Origin: Croceimicrobium sp965279135
GTDB lineage: Bacteria > Bacteroidota > Bacteroidia > Flavobacteriales > Schleiferiaceae
Direction: 5' to 3'
DNA: 64,000 nt
Assembly: GCA_965279135.1 (NCBI GenBank)
Contig: OZ257133.1
Span: 3,286,001 to 3,350,000 of the forward strand
Part shown: piece by piece, positions 36,282 through 46,192 of the stretch
Layout of the letters: every line of letters starts with the position of its first letter
How positions within the stretch are numbered: position 1 is the stretch's first letter
Made by a program: the position numbers and the translations under genes
The notes under the pieces: generated by a model
Seen by the model: only the letters and a program-made list of their open reading frames with translations
Told to the model about the DNA's origin: nothing
The model's database searches: none

Positions 36282-37049
36282 TTAGAAGTCCAATTCTACA
36301 CTTACCGGACAATGATCACTGTGTTTGGCGTCTGGCCATATTTCAGCTCCCTTAATCCGATTTCTTAAGGCTTCACCTGCCATGTGATAGTCAATCCGCC
36401 AACCCTTGTTGTTAGCTCGTGCATTGGCGCGATAAGACCACCAGGAATAGCGGTGAAGGGACTCAGCGTTCACATGACGAAAAGTATCTATTAAGCCGTC
36501 CTCTAAAAATGAACTTACCCATTCCCGCTCTTCTGGCAAAAAACCAGAAGTATCTTTATTAGACTTAGGATTATGAATGTCGATTTCAGTATGACAGATA
36601 TTGAAATCTCCTCCAATTACTAATTGTGGTCTATCTTTAAGAAGATCACGAATGTACTTTTGGAAATCACCCAGGAATTTCATTTTCAAATCCTGGCGAA
36701 CATCTCCACTGCTTCCGCTTGGAACGTAAACGCTCATTATACTGAGCTCTCCATAATCTGCACGTAGAATTCTTCCTTCAGCATCAATATAATCTATTCC
36801 TGATCCGATCTCAACGTGATCAGGTTCACGCTTGCTTAAAATACCTACGCCACTATAACCTTTCTTTTCGGCACTATGCCAATAGCATTGATAGCCAAGG
36901 TCTTTAAATCCCTCTTCTTCAATCTGTTCGGGTTGAGCCTTAGTTTCTTGAATAAGCAGTACATCCGGTGCTGTTTCCTTTAACCAATCCAGTAAACCCT
37001 TGCGCATTGCAGCGCGAATACCATTGACATTATAAGAATAGACTTTCAT
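36282..37049 (-). CDS. xth: Exodeoxyribonuclease III (AP endonuclease family)
   Basis: A 255-residue enzyme that cuts at abasic sites and removes 3' blocks in base excision repair. The family landmarks are all visible: SYNVNGIRAA (metal-site N), LLIQETKAQ (catalytic-metal E), GYSGVGILSK, GGDFNICH (D and N), WRIDYHMAG, and the C-terminal KHSDHCPV with the catalytic D-H pair. The length is typical of the compact bacterial ExoIII/ExoA form. It is divergent from the large outer-membrane protein gene with only 20 bp between the annotated starts. Confidence 0.95.
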   Translation of the reverse strand: MKVYSYNVNGIRAAMRKGLLDWLKETAPDVLLIQETKAQPEQIEEEGFKDLGYQCYWHSAEKKGYSGVGILSKREPDHVEIGSGIDYIDAEGRILRADYGELSIMSVYVPSGSSGDVRQDLKMKFLGDFQKYIRDLLKDRPQLVIGGDFNICHTEIDIHNPKSNKDTSGFLPEEREWVSSFLEDGLIDTFRHVNAESLHRYSWWSYRANARANNKGWRIDYHMAGEALRNRIKGAEIWPDAKHSDHCPVSVELDF

Positions 37050-37069
37050 GAAACCTTATTTGTGCAATT

Positions 37070-40000
37070 TTGTCGTTATTCCTTGCAAATTACAGCTTTA
37101 TTCGCGCTAAGGTTAAAATCTTTGTGGCCCTTTTAATTTGGCTTTCATCACCGGTTTTGCTGGCTCAAAACTGGCAGGAATTAAGGTTGGCTCCTATTGA
37201 TTCGGTTAACCTGGGTTCTAAGCCCATTCTTTCAGAAAGTTTTCAATTTCTAAGTACAAATGGGGAAAGTATATCTCCTGTATATCGCTTTCAGGGTGGC
37301 AATCCCGCCTATCTGATTTTTGATCCGCCCCTATCGGATTCAATCATACTGCGATTTCAAAGTATTGACCTGGACTTGCCTCAACGTTTCAGTCTTCGTG
37401 ATACGGCCCTTATTCTTCCTCCTGAAAAAACCTTTTCCGATTTACGGAGAGAAGAGCTCTATTCCTTGGGAAACACTAATAGTTTTAAACCATTTCAGGC
37501 TTTGAATTCACAAGGTAGTTTGAGCCGAAGTATTGCGGTAGGGAATAATCAGGATGCCGTGTTGAATTCTGCTCTGAACTTGCAGTTAAGTGGAAATCTT
37601 GGGCCGAAAACCAGAATTCGTGCTAGTATTAGTGATAATACCGTGCCAGTGCAGGCCGAAGGTTATACCCAGCAATTACGAGATTTCGATCGGGTATATC
37701 TGGAAATTGAAAATCCGGATTTTGGATTGATACGCGGCGGTGATTACAATATTAGTCCGGCCCGTAGCAGCTTTCTCAATTTTGAAAAACGGATATCAGG
37801 GGCAGGTGTACAAAGCCGTTTTAAATCACCCTCTGGGCAAAATGAAACTAGTGTAGCTCTGGAGGGAGGCTTGGCAAGAGGACGTTTTGCCCGTAATAGA
37901 TTCCAGGGGGAAGAGGGGAACCAAGGTCCTTATAAACTGCGCGGCGCAAATGGTGAGCAGTTTATCATAATCATCTCCGGATCTGAGCGAGTTTATATCG
38001 ATGGAGTTCAGCTAACCCGCGGACAGGAGTATGATTATATCATTGATTACAATGCTGGCGAACTCACTTTCACTGCTTTGCAACCCATAACCCGGGATAA
38101 GCGAATTGTAGTGGAGTTCCAATATACTGAGCAGAATTTCCTGCGCTCCGTAGTTTATGGAGAGTCTCGGTTTAAGAGCGAGAATTGGCAGGGTAGGTTG
38201 CAGTATTACAGTGAACAGGATTCTAAAGATCAGCCTCTCGGCAATGAGCTTTCTGATCAGGAAAAGGGAATTTTGGCAGCAGTAGGAGATGATCTTCAAA
38301 ATGCCTTTTCTTCTACCATTCAAGCTGCTGCTTATGATCCTAATTTAGTGCAATATCAACTAAGGGACAGCCTGGGCTTTGATTCGGTTTTGGTCTTTAG
38401 CGTTGATAGTAATGCTTCTTTGTTCAATGCCAGTTTTGCTTTTGTGGGTCAGGGAAATGGTGATTACCGGCTGGTAAGTAGCAATGCCAATGGTAGGGTC
38501 TTTGAGTGGATATCCCCTGAAAACGGAACTTCCCGCGGTGCCTATGCTCCGGTGCGTACTCTGGTTGCTCCCAACCGCTTACAATTAATGAACTTTGCTG
38601 CTCAAGGGAATTTCGGAAAGAACAAAAACCAGAGTTTAGATTTGGAGCTCGCTGCCAGTAACAATCGATTAAATCTCTTTTCCGACCGAGATCGAAGCAA
38701 TGATGATGGCGGTGCCGGTAAGCTGGCTTATCGTATTAAGCCGAGTCTAAGTAAGGGTTCATTGGATGTTGCAGCCACCTATCAGTTCAACAATCCCGGC
38801 TTTAGCACCGTAGAACGGATTTATGCGGTAGAGTTTGCTCGGGATTGGAACCTACCCCTAAACTATCAAGGTGCGCTACAAAGTGGGAATTTGGATTTGC
38901 GCTATCGCTTGGATTCGGTTCAACTTCGAAGTCAGACCTTTTTTCTCAATAGTCCAATCAAACAAGGATGGCGTCAGGGTTTAGGTCTGCAGTGGCGCGA
39001 CTCTACCTGGATAGGAAGCTTAAGCACGAGTTTAACCCAAACTGAGAACACGGGTCTTGAAGAGCGCTTCTGGCGTGAGCAGCTAAATAGCCGCTACTAT
39101 TTCAACCCACGGGCCTGGTTAGGACTTAGTTCCATAGGCGAATGGAACTTTAGGCGAGTTTCGGAAGATAGTCTGGCAGCTAATTCCTATTCCTTTTTTG
39201 AATACTCCCTATTTCAGGGCTTTGGAGATACCAACAGCACTTTTGCTGAGTTTGGTTTTTTGCAACGCTATGATGATTCAGTCCGGGTACGTGATTTGCA
39301 ACCTTTTACATATGCTTACACTTTTTTCGGTCGTTCTACATGGCGTACCAAGCAAAACGGACGATTACAGGTTGCCGCTTATTATCGGAATCTTCAGATT
39401 CTACAACCAGAAGAACAATCCTTACAACGGAGCTTGACCACCCGTTTGAATTTCCAACAACCCTTTCTGGATAGAGCCCTCCGCTGGCAGTCCTTTTATG
39501 AAAGCGGGGCAGGAACAGAACCCCGGCGAAGCTTTACCTTTATTGAAGTGCCTGCAGGAACGGGAACTCATACCCATGTTGACTATAATGGCAATGGGGT
39601 ACGCGAATTAGATGAGTTTGAGATTGCTCCAACCCCCGATTTGGCCACCTTCGTTAGGGTCTTCAGTCCTAACCTTGAATTCTTACGTACCAGTAGTGTC
39701 AAATTAGGGCAAACCCTAAATATTCAGGCCCCTCGAGCCTGGATGTCTAAGCGGGAGGGATATCAGGTATGGCTTCGAAAGTTTTCGATGGTCAGTTCTT
39801 ACCAGCTAGAACGGCGTACCCTGCTGCAGGGTGGATTAAACGAATTGAATCCATTCAGAGAACTGGCCAGTGATACGCTTCTGGTGGCTGAAAACAATGC
39901 TTTCCGGCAGAGCTTATTCTTTAATCGGAGTATGCTTGGCTTTGGAGGGGAATACAGTTTTAACCGCAGTGCTGGCCGAAATTTGCTCACCTTCGGAATT

Positions 40001-40534
40001 GAGGAGCGGAGTCTGGATGCTCACCGCCTAAGCTTGCGCTATGGATTCGATGAGCAATTTGTTCTCCGGTATCAGGGTCAATTGGAGGATAAACGAAATC
40101 GCTCCGGAAACTTTACCAGTCGAAATTTTGATTTGGGCCGAAACAGCCAGGAGCTTAGTTTGAGTTATCAGCAGGCCCAAAAGCTAACCTTAACCGGGAG
40201 ATTTCAATACAGGGATGAGGAGAGCACAGGGGCCAATTTGAATAGTTTGCAAGCTCAGGAGTATACGGTAGAGCTCAATTACAACCTTGCTAAAAGTATT
40301 GCCTTACAAAGTGAATTTGCCTACATACGAAATACCTTCGATGGTGATGTAAATAGTCCAGCCGCTTTTGAAATGCTGCAGGCCTTTAGACCCGGCGATA
40401 ATCTCTCCCTAAATCTTACCCTGCAAAGAACCTTCTTAAAGAACATCGTGCTGAGTTTGAATTATGCTGGGCGCTTTAGTCAGGACAGCTTTGCCATTCA
40501 TACGGGTAACCTCCAGGTGAAAGCATTTCTCTAA
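37070..40534 (+). CDS. Large outer-membrane/surface beta-protein of unknown function
   Basis: A 1154-residue exported protein. The N-terminus contains a signal peptide core (IFVALLIWLSSPVLLAQN). I give the TTG start at 37070; a GTG at 37124 (VALLIWLSS) is a credible alternative and would give a shorter peptide and a 74-bp spacer to xth. Residues about 100-370 include SLNLQLSGNLG-type and 'RVYIDGVQLTRGQEYDYII', 'NAGELTFT' and 'KRIVVEFQYTEQ' blocks, seen in large Bacteroidota outer-membrane proteins. The C-terminal two-thirds alternate in strands as in a big barrel. 'DYNGNGVRELDEFE' near residue 840 looks like a calcium-binding loop. I know no characterised member. Confidence 0.65.
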   Translation: MSLFLANYSFIRAKVKIFVALLIWLSSPVLLAQNWQELRLAPIDSVNLGSKPILSESFQFLSTNGESISPVYRFQGGNPAYLIFDPPLSDSIILRFQSIDLDLPQRFSLRDTALILPPEKTFSDLRREELYSLGNTNSFKPFQALNSQGSLSRSIAVGNNQDAVLNSALNLQLSGNLGPKTRIRASISDNTVPVQAEGYTQQLRDFDRVYLEIENPDFGLIRGGDYNISPARSSFLNFEKRISGAGVQSRFKSPSGQNETSVALEGGLARGRFARNRFQGEEGNQGPYKLRGANGEQFIIIISGSERVYIDGVQLTRGQEYDYIIDYNAGELTFTALQPITRDKRIVVEFQYTEQNFLRSVVYGESRFKSENWQGRLQYYSEQDSKDQPLGNELSDQEKGILAAVGDDLQNAFSSTIQAAAYDPNLVQYQLRDSLGFDSVLVFSVDSNASLFNASFAFVGQGNGDYRLVSSNANGRVFEWISPENGTSRGAYAPVRTLVAPNRLQLMNFAAQGNFGKNKNQSLDLELAASNNRLNLFSDRDRSNDDGGAGKLAYRIKPSLSKGSLDVAATYQFNNPGFSTVERIYAVEFARDWNLPLNYQGALQSGNLDLRYRLDSVQLRSQTFFLNSPIKQGWRQGLGLQWRDSTWIGSLSTSLTQTENTGLEERFWREQLNSRYYFNPRAWLGLSSIGEWNFRRVSEDSLAANSYSFFEYSLFQGFGDTNSTFAEFGFLQRYDDSVRVRDLQPFTYAYTFFGRSTWRTKQNGRLQVAAYYRNLQILQPEEQSLQRSLTTRLNFQQPFLDRALRWQSFYESGAGTEPRRSFTFIEVPAGTGTHTHVDYNGNGVRELDEFEIAPTPDLATFVRVFSPNLEFLRTSSVKLGQTLNIQAPRAWMSKREGYQVWLRKFSMVSSYQLERRTLLQGGLNELNPFRELASDTLLVAENNAFRQSLFFNRSMLGFGGEYSFNRSAGRNLLTFGIEERSLDAHRLSLRYGFDEQFVLRYQGQLEDKRNRSGNFTSRNFDLGRNSQELSLSYQQAQKLTLTGRFQYRDEESTGANLNSLQAQEYTVELNYNLAKSIALQSEFAYIRNTFDGDVNSPAAFEMLQAFRPGDNLSLNLTLQRTFLKNIVLSLNYAGRFSQDSFAIHTGNLQVKAFL

Positions 40535-40590
40535 AGGTTTAGGAAGCATTTTCACTCTTTTATTGCTTATAGGAAGTTCAGATTGCGACG

Positions 40591-41280
40591 ATGTATAAAC
40601 GTTTGCTTCATGATCTGGTCGACTTATTATATCCTCCGCAGTGCCCGGGCTGTAAGAATCGCCTTTATCATCTTGATGATTTGATTTGTTTGAACTGCAT
40701 TTATGAGCTGCCTCGAACGGATTATGAAAAGTATCAGGACAACCCGGTTTTTCGTCGGTTTATTGGTCGTTTGCCACTGGAATACGGTGCTTCATGGCTC
40801 CATTTCCAGAAGGGAGGGATAGTTCAGGAGCTTATGCATCAGTTTAAGTATGGGGATCGTCCAGATTTAGCATTTTGGTTAGGGGCTCGATTGGGAGAAG
40901 AATGGAAGGATGCCCCAATTTGTAAGGAGCCTGATCTTATTATTCCTGTGCCACTTCATCCTCGCAAGAAACTTAAACGGACCTATAATCAAGCCGAAGC
41001 TATAGCCGAGGGACTTTCTCAAGCTATCCATAAACCTCTAATTAAGGATGCGCTGGTAAGAGTTCGCTATCGAAATTCTCAAACTAAAGAACATCGCTTT
41101 CGTAGATGGCAACAAGTAAAGAAAGTGTTTGCCCTTCGCAATGAAAAGTGCCTTAGGAATAAGCACATCTTACTGGTGGATGATGTGATCACCACCGGTG
41201 CTACAGCAGAAGCGTGCATTGAGGTAATGCAAAGCACTAGTGGGATTAAATTCTCGGTCCTAAGCTTAGCTCAGGCCTAA
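40591..41280 (+). CDS. comF: ComF family protein (phosphoribosyltransferase fold)
   Basis: A cytosolic protein of 229 residues. A four-cysteine zinc-binding N-terminus (C18, C21, C33, C36: CPGC...CLNC) is followed by a type I PRTase domain: PVPLHPRKKLKRTYNQAE and the PRPP loop HILLVDDVITTGAT (about 192-205). ComF proteins act in the cytosol during uptake of transforming DNA, with DprA/ComFA partners in model species; many Bacteroidota carry it without known competence. It lies 56 bp after the large surface gene and converges with the SIMPL gene, sharing a 4-bp overlap. Confidence 0.85.
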   Translation: MYKRLLHDLVDLLYPPQCPGCKNRLYHLDDLICLNCIYELPRTDYEKYQDNPVFRRFIGRLPLEYGASWLHFQKGGIVQELMHQFKYGDRPDLAFWLGARLGEEWKDAPICKEPDLIIPVPLHPRKKLKRTYNQAEAIAEGLSQAIHKPLIKDALVRVRYRNSQTKEHRFRRWQQVKKVFALRNEKCLRNKHILLVDDVITTGATAEACIEVMQSTSGIKFSVLSLAQA

Positions 41281-42005
41281 TTATCTTCTATAGCAAATCG
41301 AATGAAGACCTGCATTTCTACTTTAATCTTTGCGAATTCTACGGAGCTGCCAGGGCTATTGCTCATGTCAGCAACTTCATAAGCGTTTAAGGTATAAGCC
41401 CTCTGACCGCTGAAGCCATAATAGGGTTGACGATTTTGATCCTGGACCAGAATTGGCTTGCCTCTTTTCTGCCCCAACTCTGCAAGCATGTAGTCGGCTT
41501 TTTCTTTTGCAGCCCGAATAGCGTCTAAGCGCACTTCCTTCTGCAGTTCGATAATTCTACTGTGACTTAGGCGGCTGATTCTTGCTTGATGTACATCTAC
41601 TCTTTTCAGGTGCCGAAATACTTTGCCTAGCTGCTCGGCATTTTCCACTTTGATTCGGTATTGCTTTTCTTCCACTAAATCATCGTAAAACCAATTACTG
41701 GAGGTGTAAGCATTTGAACTGATTAATTCAGGCTTGGCCAAGGCGTCCCGTGCAAAGCTCTCACTGAGTTCCGCCTCTTGTTCAACTATCGTAGTTTCTG
41801 AACCGTCCTTTTCGCGCAGGGTATAGGAGATGTGAATTTCATCTGGATCAACTTCTTTAATGGCGGTTCCGGTCACTTCAATGCTGGGAGTGCTTCCTTG
41901 CGGATGGTTTTGAGCTTTTAATGTTGAGCCCAGAAGGATAACAATCAAAAATGGGGTTGAGAGAATTTGGAAACGATGGCTAAGACTTAGCTTGTTCATT
42001 TTCAT
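41277..42005 (-). CDS. SIMPL (DUF541) domain periplasmic protein
   Basis: A 242-residue exported protein. The signal peptide ends near residue 31 (FLIVILLGSTLKAQ). The remainder is a SIMPL domain: IEVTGTAIKEVDPDEIHISYTL, then helices with the conserved block RAAKEKADYMLAELGQKRG, and a terminal strand FAKIKVEMQVFIRF. Homologues form oligomeric rings of unknown role in the envelope; BP26 of Brucella is the best-known relative. It appears monocistronic, 126 bp beyond the large T9SS gene's end. Confidence 0.8.
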   Translation of the reverse strand: MKMNKLSLSHRFQILSTPFLIVILLGSTLKAQNHPQGSTPSIEVTGTAIKEVDPDEIHISYTLREKDGSETTIVEQEAELSESFARDALAKPELISSNAYTSSNWFYDDLVEEKQYRIKVENAEQLGKVFRHLKRVDVHQARISRLSHSRIIELQKEVRLDAIRAAKEKADYMLAELGQKRGKPILVQDQNRQPYYGFSGQRAYTLNAYEVADMSNSPGSSVEFAKIKVEMQVFIRFAIEDN

Positions 42006-42074
42006 AGGGTTTGATTTTTGTTTTTGCAGGATTGAAAAGTTAACATAATCTTCTAACTCTTCCCATTTATAAAT

Positions 42075-42107
42075 TAAAAAACCCCACCATGATTATTCAT
42101 AGTGGGG
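42075..42107 (-). terminator. Terminator of the 42132-46094 gene
   Basis: Minus strand: stem CCCCACTATGA / TCATGGTGGGG (42082-42107, one mismatch) with loop ATAA, followed by TTTTTT. It is 24 bp after the stop codon. Confidence 0.8.
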
Positions 42108-42131
42108 CTTCATATTTAGGGTTTTGTCTGT

Positions 42132-45100
42132 TTACTGGATTAATACGCGTTCCTGGTAATCCCAGTCGCTGCCTTGAATATTAATCAGGTACAATCCATC
42201 AGCCAGTCCGCTTAGATCAAGCTTCATCGTTTCATTAGCTCGGGAATCAGTATTCCAACTGCGTACGGAACGGCCGCTTGCATCACGTAAATCGATTTGA
42301 ACGGATTCACTGGTGGGGAACTCTAAATTCAGATGACCTTCCGCTGGATTCGGGAAGAGTTGAATTTGAGCAATCAGCCATTCTCTGCTACTTACATCGG
42401 CGATAGTCTGTGTTAAGGTGTCATTACCACAATCGCTTACCAGAATAAGTTCAACCGTGTAGGATCCGCCAGTTGCGTAGGTATGGCTAGTGTTTACGCC
42501 ATTTCCTACCGTACCATCACCAAAGTCCCAAACGTAATTCTGGATAGAACCCGTAGAGCTTGAGGCATCAAAGGTGTAATCCAGAATGTTAGCGGGATTA
42601 ACGTTATAGTTGAAGGCGGCAGTTGCAACGCCCATATTATTCGTGGCCACTGTATTTGGACCATTGTATGCACCGGTATCCTGAACACCGCAGGTGTCGG
42701 CGATGTAAACATCGTAAGTGGTATTGGGCGATAAACCGGTAAGTGTATATGGAGATGTTACAATTCCGGTAAAACTACCCTGGCCAGGACCTGGGGTGAA
42801 GCCGGTTGGACCATACTGGATTATAGAACCTCCTGAACCGGAAATCCAACTTAGATCAATACTGTTACAATCTTCATTACTAGAACTTACATTGGTTACC
42901 TGAGGGCAAATAACTGATCCACCCGGTACATCAATACGAACATCATCAAGAACGTTTGCTCTTCCCCAATCATCGGTTCCCTCAAAAGCGATTTGCAGGG
43001 TAGCCGAAGTGGAAGGAATTGCCACAGTGGCTTGGGTCCAACTAGATACATCATTTACATCTTGCCATACCTGGGTCCAGGTTCCCGAAGGGCTGGTACG
43101 ATAGTAAACGGTCAAGGTATTCTGATCACCGGCCCAGCTTTCCTGACCATACCAGAAGCTTAATTCTGTCGCACTTAATGAGCTGGCATCAATTATTGGA
43201 GAGATGTAACGAGTTGTATGTGGTCCGCCACTACTACTCGTAAACACTGCATTGCTAAGACCGCCGTAAGCCGCAGTAATACTACCACCGCTTGATCCTG
43301 ATCCGATTGTCCAGTCATTTGTTCCGGACACATAATCGTTGGTCCAACATACAGTTGTTGCTGTTTCAAAGTCCTCCAAATAGGGAGCGCTAAAGGTCTG
43401 ACAGGCGGTGTTAAAACATACCGGTCCGGCCCAGGCACTGGTGTCTCCTGGAGCGCAAATGGTACGCACATAAACACAATAGGTAGATGCAGCATTCAAT
43501 CCGCTTAGGGAAGCATTTAAACTGCTAGTTGTGGAAATTGTACCACTACCTGGTCCGCCCGTGGCATTAGGCACTACAGAATATTGGTGATTTGTTCCAA
43601 AAGCCACCCAGGTAAGGGATGCTGTACTGGTGCCTACACCGCTAACGGTTAGTCCGGTTGGTGAAAAGCAGCTAGTATCTGTGCAAACGGTTAGCGGGCC
43701 AAACCATTGACCAGCACCAACTCCAACGCAAGTGTCCTGTATATAGATATCATAGCAAGTACTAGCCTGCAAGCCAGTAAGGTTGTAGGATGAAGTACTG
43801 ACCCCATTGATATAGGTTCCTGAAGTTCCTGATCCTTGACGGAAACCCTGAGGTCCCCAATTGATATTCCAAAGACTACCATTTGCAGAAGTCCAATTGA
43901 AATTGATATTGTTGGTGCCTACACTAAGAGTATCTGCGCTAGAAACTGCACCGCAAGGCTGACCTTCTACCCGGAAGTTGTCTACCAACCAATACCAGGC
44001 CCATGAACCTCCATCATCATACACAAAGCGTACTTGAAGGTTGGGATTGGCATGTGCGGTAATATCAATATTTTGTGAGTCGGGAGCACTGAAAGCACCA
44101 AGTGTAGAAGTGAAATTAGCAACTTGGTTCCAGTTCATACCATCGAAAACTTCGACGGTAGCAGAACCTGCTCCCAGATGACGATAGAATTGATCGAAGC
44201 TCAGACTTAAAGAGCCACTGGTCATGTATGCGCTGGCATCGAGGATTGGTGAAGTTAGAGTCTCGAAAAGTGTGATTGATCCACTTCCTGCATTATCACT
44301 ATCTACTTCCATCATGGGAGTACCATCTAAATCGCCTCCACTGGTTTGACCTCCCGCTGGAGCATTCACCCAGGTATCAGTAGTATTACCTCCATCGGTA
44401 ATGATAAAGCATCCAATTCCTTGATCAAAGTCTTGAGAGTAAGGAATGCTTTGAGCTAAGCAAGCAGTAGTAATGGTAATTGGGCCGATAGTATCGGAGA
44501 ATGAACCAGAGCAACTGTCGAGGAGATAGAAATCATAGGTAGTATTAATTGCTAAACCGCCTATCCCGAAGCTAGAGCCAGTTGTGGTGCCGGTTTTAGT
44601 ACCACTACCTGGGCTGAATCCGGTACTTCCATATTCAATTACGAATCCGGCAGCCGTTCCAGCGGTCCAGCCTAACTGAACGCTATCGCTTCCCACAAAA
44701 GAGGCCGCAAAATTGGTTGAAGGAGTACATTGAATTTCACGAACGCTGAAATTATCAACGATCCACCACCATGCCCAGGCACCATTGTCACGGTAAATCA
44801 TACGTACCTGAAGAGCTGAATTTGCATATGCAGTGATATCGATATTTTGATGATCGGGAGCGCTAAAGCCACCAACGTCGGTTTGTGCACTGTAAACCGT
44901 ATTCCAGGATGTGCCATCGTGTACTTGCACAGTAATGGAATCGGCGCCAATATGATTATAGTATTGGTCAAACTCGAGCACTAGGCTTCCTGTAATGTTG
45001 CTCGCATCAATTAGTGGGCTTACCAACATCTCATCGAGAGTGGGACCAGACCCAGCATCGTCGCTATCGACTTCCATATGCGGAGTACCATCGAGGTCCC

Positions 45101-46094
45101 CACCAGTTGAACCGCCACCGCTTGGAGCAGGTCTCCAGGTATCGGTGCTCGTACCACCATCAACTATAGTAAAACACCCTTGTCCAAGGTCGAAATTTTC
45201 AACATAGGGAAGGTTAACGGTAGTGCAAGGAGTACAGAAAGTAAAAGGACCTGTATAAGCAGAGAATCCTCCATTAGGGCAGGAGCGTGCGATGTAAACA
45301 TCATAGCACTGTCCGGCAGCGAGTGTGCTAGTGCATGAGCCCGCATCACTATTGAAAACACTGAGATTTAAACTACCATTGGTAGCCTTAGTGCCAATGC
45401 AGCCTGTACCTTGACTGAAGCCAACCGGACCCCATTCAAAAGCTAGAGTGTCTGAGTTTGAATTTAAGGCAATACTAAAAGAGGAATCGGTAAGGGCGGT
45501 AACACTTTGAATGGAAGGAGTGGGGCAGAGTACTTCTTCTACATTAAAGTTATCTACAACCCACCACCAGGCCCAGGAAGCATTGTCGTCATAACGGAAA
45601 CGAACTTGCAAACTATCATGAGCATAGGCAGTGATGTCTATTACTTGTTGATCTGGAGCACCGAAAGCTCCGACTGTGGTTCCGGTAGTATAAACTGTAA
45701 TCCAGGCACTACTGTCCCAAACTTCAACCCATCCCGTATCGGCTGTACCAACTGAGCGGAAATAATGATCGAACTCCAGGAAAAGTGTTCCGCTTATGCC
45801 GGAAGCATCAATATAAGGTGAGGTTAGCCATTCTTCGAGAGTTTCACCGGATCCGGCAGCGTCGCTATCTACGACAATTAAACCGGTACCATCCAGATCA
45901 CCTCCGGTTGTTCCTCCTCCGGGTCCGGCATGAACCCAGGTGTCGGTTGTGGTTCCACCATCGGTTACGGAAAAGCAGCCAAGGCTGGTGTCAAAATTTT
46001 CAGAATAGGGTAAACTTTGTGGAGGGCACTGTGCGTTTAGCCATAGGCTTCCCACGGACAGAATGCCCAAAAAGAGTAATCTTTGCAGAGACAT
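42132..46094 (-). CDS. Modular T9SS type A surface protein with repeated jelly-roll/FnIII modules
   Basis: A secreted protein of 1320 residues; the start at 46094 (MSLQRLLFLGILSVGSLWLNAQ) gives the proper signal peptide, five codons into the longest frame. Three tandem modules of about 240-260 residues follow. Each has a jelly-roll-like half (motifs CFxxxDGGxTTDTW, TGGDLDGT, SPxIDAS, WAWWWxVDNF) and an FnIII-like half (YDIYIxDTC). A fourth, divergent module (YLEDFETATTVCW) and a PKD domain (YVWDFGDGTVGNG) come next. The last 75 residues (IQLFPNPAEG ... LADGLYLINIQG) are the type A sorting domain. The jelly-roll modules look MAM-like or carbohydrate-binding-like. Enzyme motifs are absent. Confidence 0.85.
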   Translation of the reverse strand: MSLQRLLFLGILSVGSLWLNAQCPPQSLPYSENFDTSLGCFSVTDGGTTTDTWVHAGPGGGTTGGDLDGTGLIVVDSDAAGSGETLEEWLTSPYIDASGISGTLFLEFDHYFRSVGTADTGWVEVWDSSAWITVYTTGTTVGAFGAPDQQVIDITAYAHDSLQVRFRYDDNASWAWWWVVDNFNVEEVLCPTPSIQSVTALTDSSFSIALNSNSDTLAFEWGPVGFSQGTGCIGTKATNGSLNLSVFNSDAGSCTSTLAAGQCYDVYIARSCPNGGFSAYTGPFTFCTPCTTVNLPYVENFDLGQGCFTIVDGGTSTDTWRPAPSGGGSTGGDLDGTPHMEVDSDDAGSGPTLDEMLVSPLIDASNITGSLVLEFDQYYNHIGADSITVQVHDGTSWNTVYSAQTDVGGFSAPDHQNIDITAYANSALQVRMIYRDNGAWAWWWIVDNFSVREIQCTPSTNFAASFVGSDSVQLGWTAGTAAGFVIEYGSTGFSPGSGTKTGTTTGSSFGIGGLAINTTYDFYLLDSCSGSFSDTIGPITITTACLAQSIPYSQDFDQGIGCFIITDGGNTTDTWVNAPAGGQTSGGDLDGTPMMEVDSDNAGSGSITLFETLTSPILDASAYMTSGSLSLSFDQFYRHLGAGSATVEVFDGMNWNQVANFTSTLGAFSAPDSQNIDITAHANPNLQVRFVYDDGGSWAWYWLVDNFRVEGQPCGAVSSADTLSVGTNNINFNWTSANGSLWNINWGPQGFRQGSGTSGTYINGVSTSSYNLTGLQASTCYDIYIQDTCVGVGAGQWFGPLTVCTDTSCFSPTGLTVSGVGTSTASLTWVAFGTNHQYSVVPNATGGPGSGTISTTSSLNASLSGLNAASTYCVYVRTICAPGDTSAWAGPVCFNTACQTFSAPYLEDFETATTVCWTNDYVSGTNDWTIGSGSSGGSITAAYGGLSNAVFTSSSGGPHTTRYISPIIDASSLSATELSFWYGQESWAGDQNTLTVYYRTSPSGTWTQVWQDVNDVSSWTQATVAIPSTSATLQIAFEGTDDWGRANVLDDVRIDVPGGSVICPQVTNVSSSNEDCNSIDLSWISGSGGSIIQYGPTGFTPGPGQGSFTGIVTSPYTLTGLSPNTTYDVYIADTCGVQDTGAYNGPNTVATNNMGVATAAFNYNVNPANILDYTFDASSSTGSIQNYVWDFGDGTVGNGVNTSHTYATGGSYTVELILVSDCGNDTLTQTIADVSSREWLIAQIQLFPNPAEGHLNLEFPTSESVQIDLRDASGRSVRSWNTDSRANETMKLDLSGLADGLYLINIQGSDWDYQERVLIQ

Positions 46095-46124
46095 ATAAAA
46101 AGGAATCAAGGATTAGTAATTAAT

Positions 46125-46132
46125 CAAAGGTA
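46125..46132 (-). promoter_or_regulatory. Promoter -7 element of the 42132-46094 gene
   Basis: TACCTTTG on the minus strand matches TAnnTTTG exactly and lies 30 bp before the chosen start. No clear TTG box is seen at the right distance; the spacer is A-rich. Confidence 0.4.
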
Positions 46133-46192
46133 GTTTTTTTTAAACGCCTTTCATATTAAGATCACTCATCTATAAGTATACGACTGTAATCA

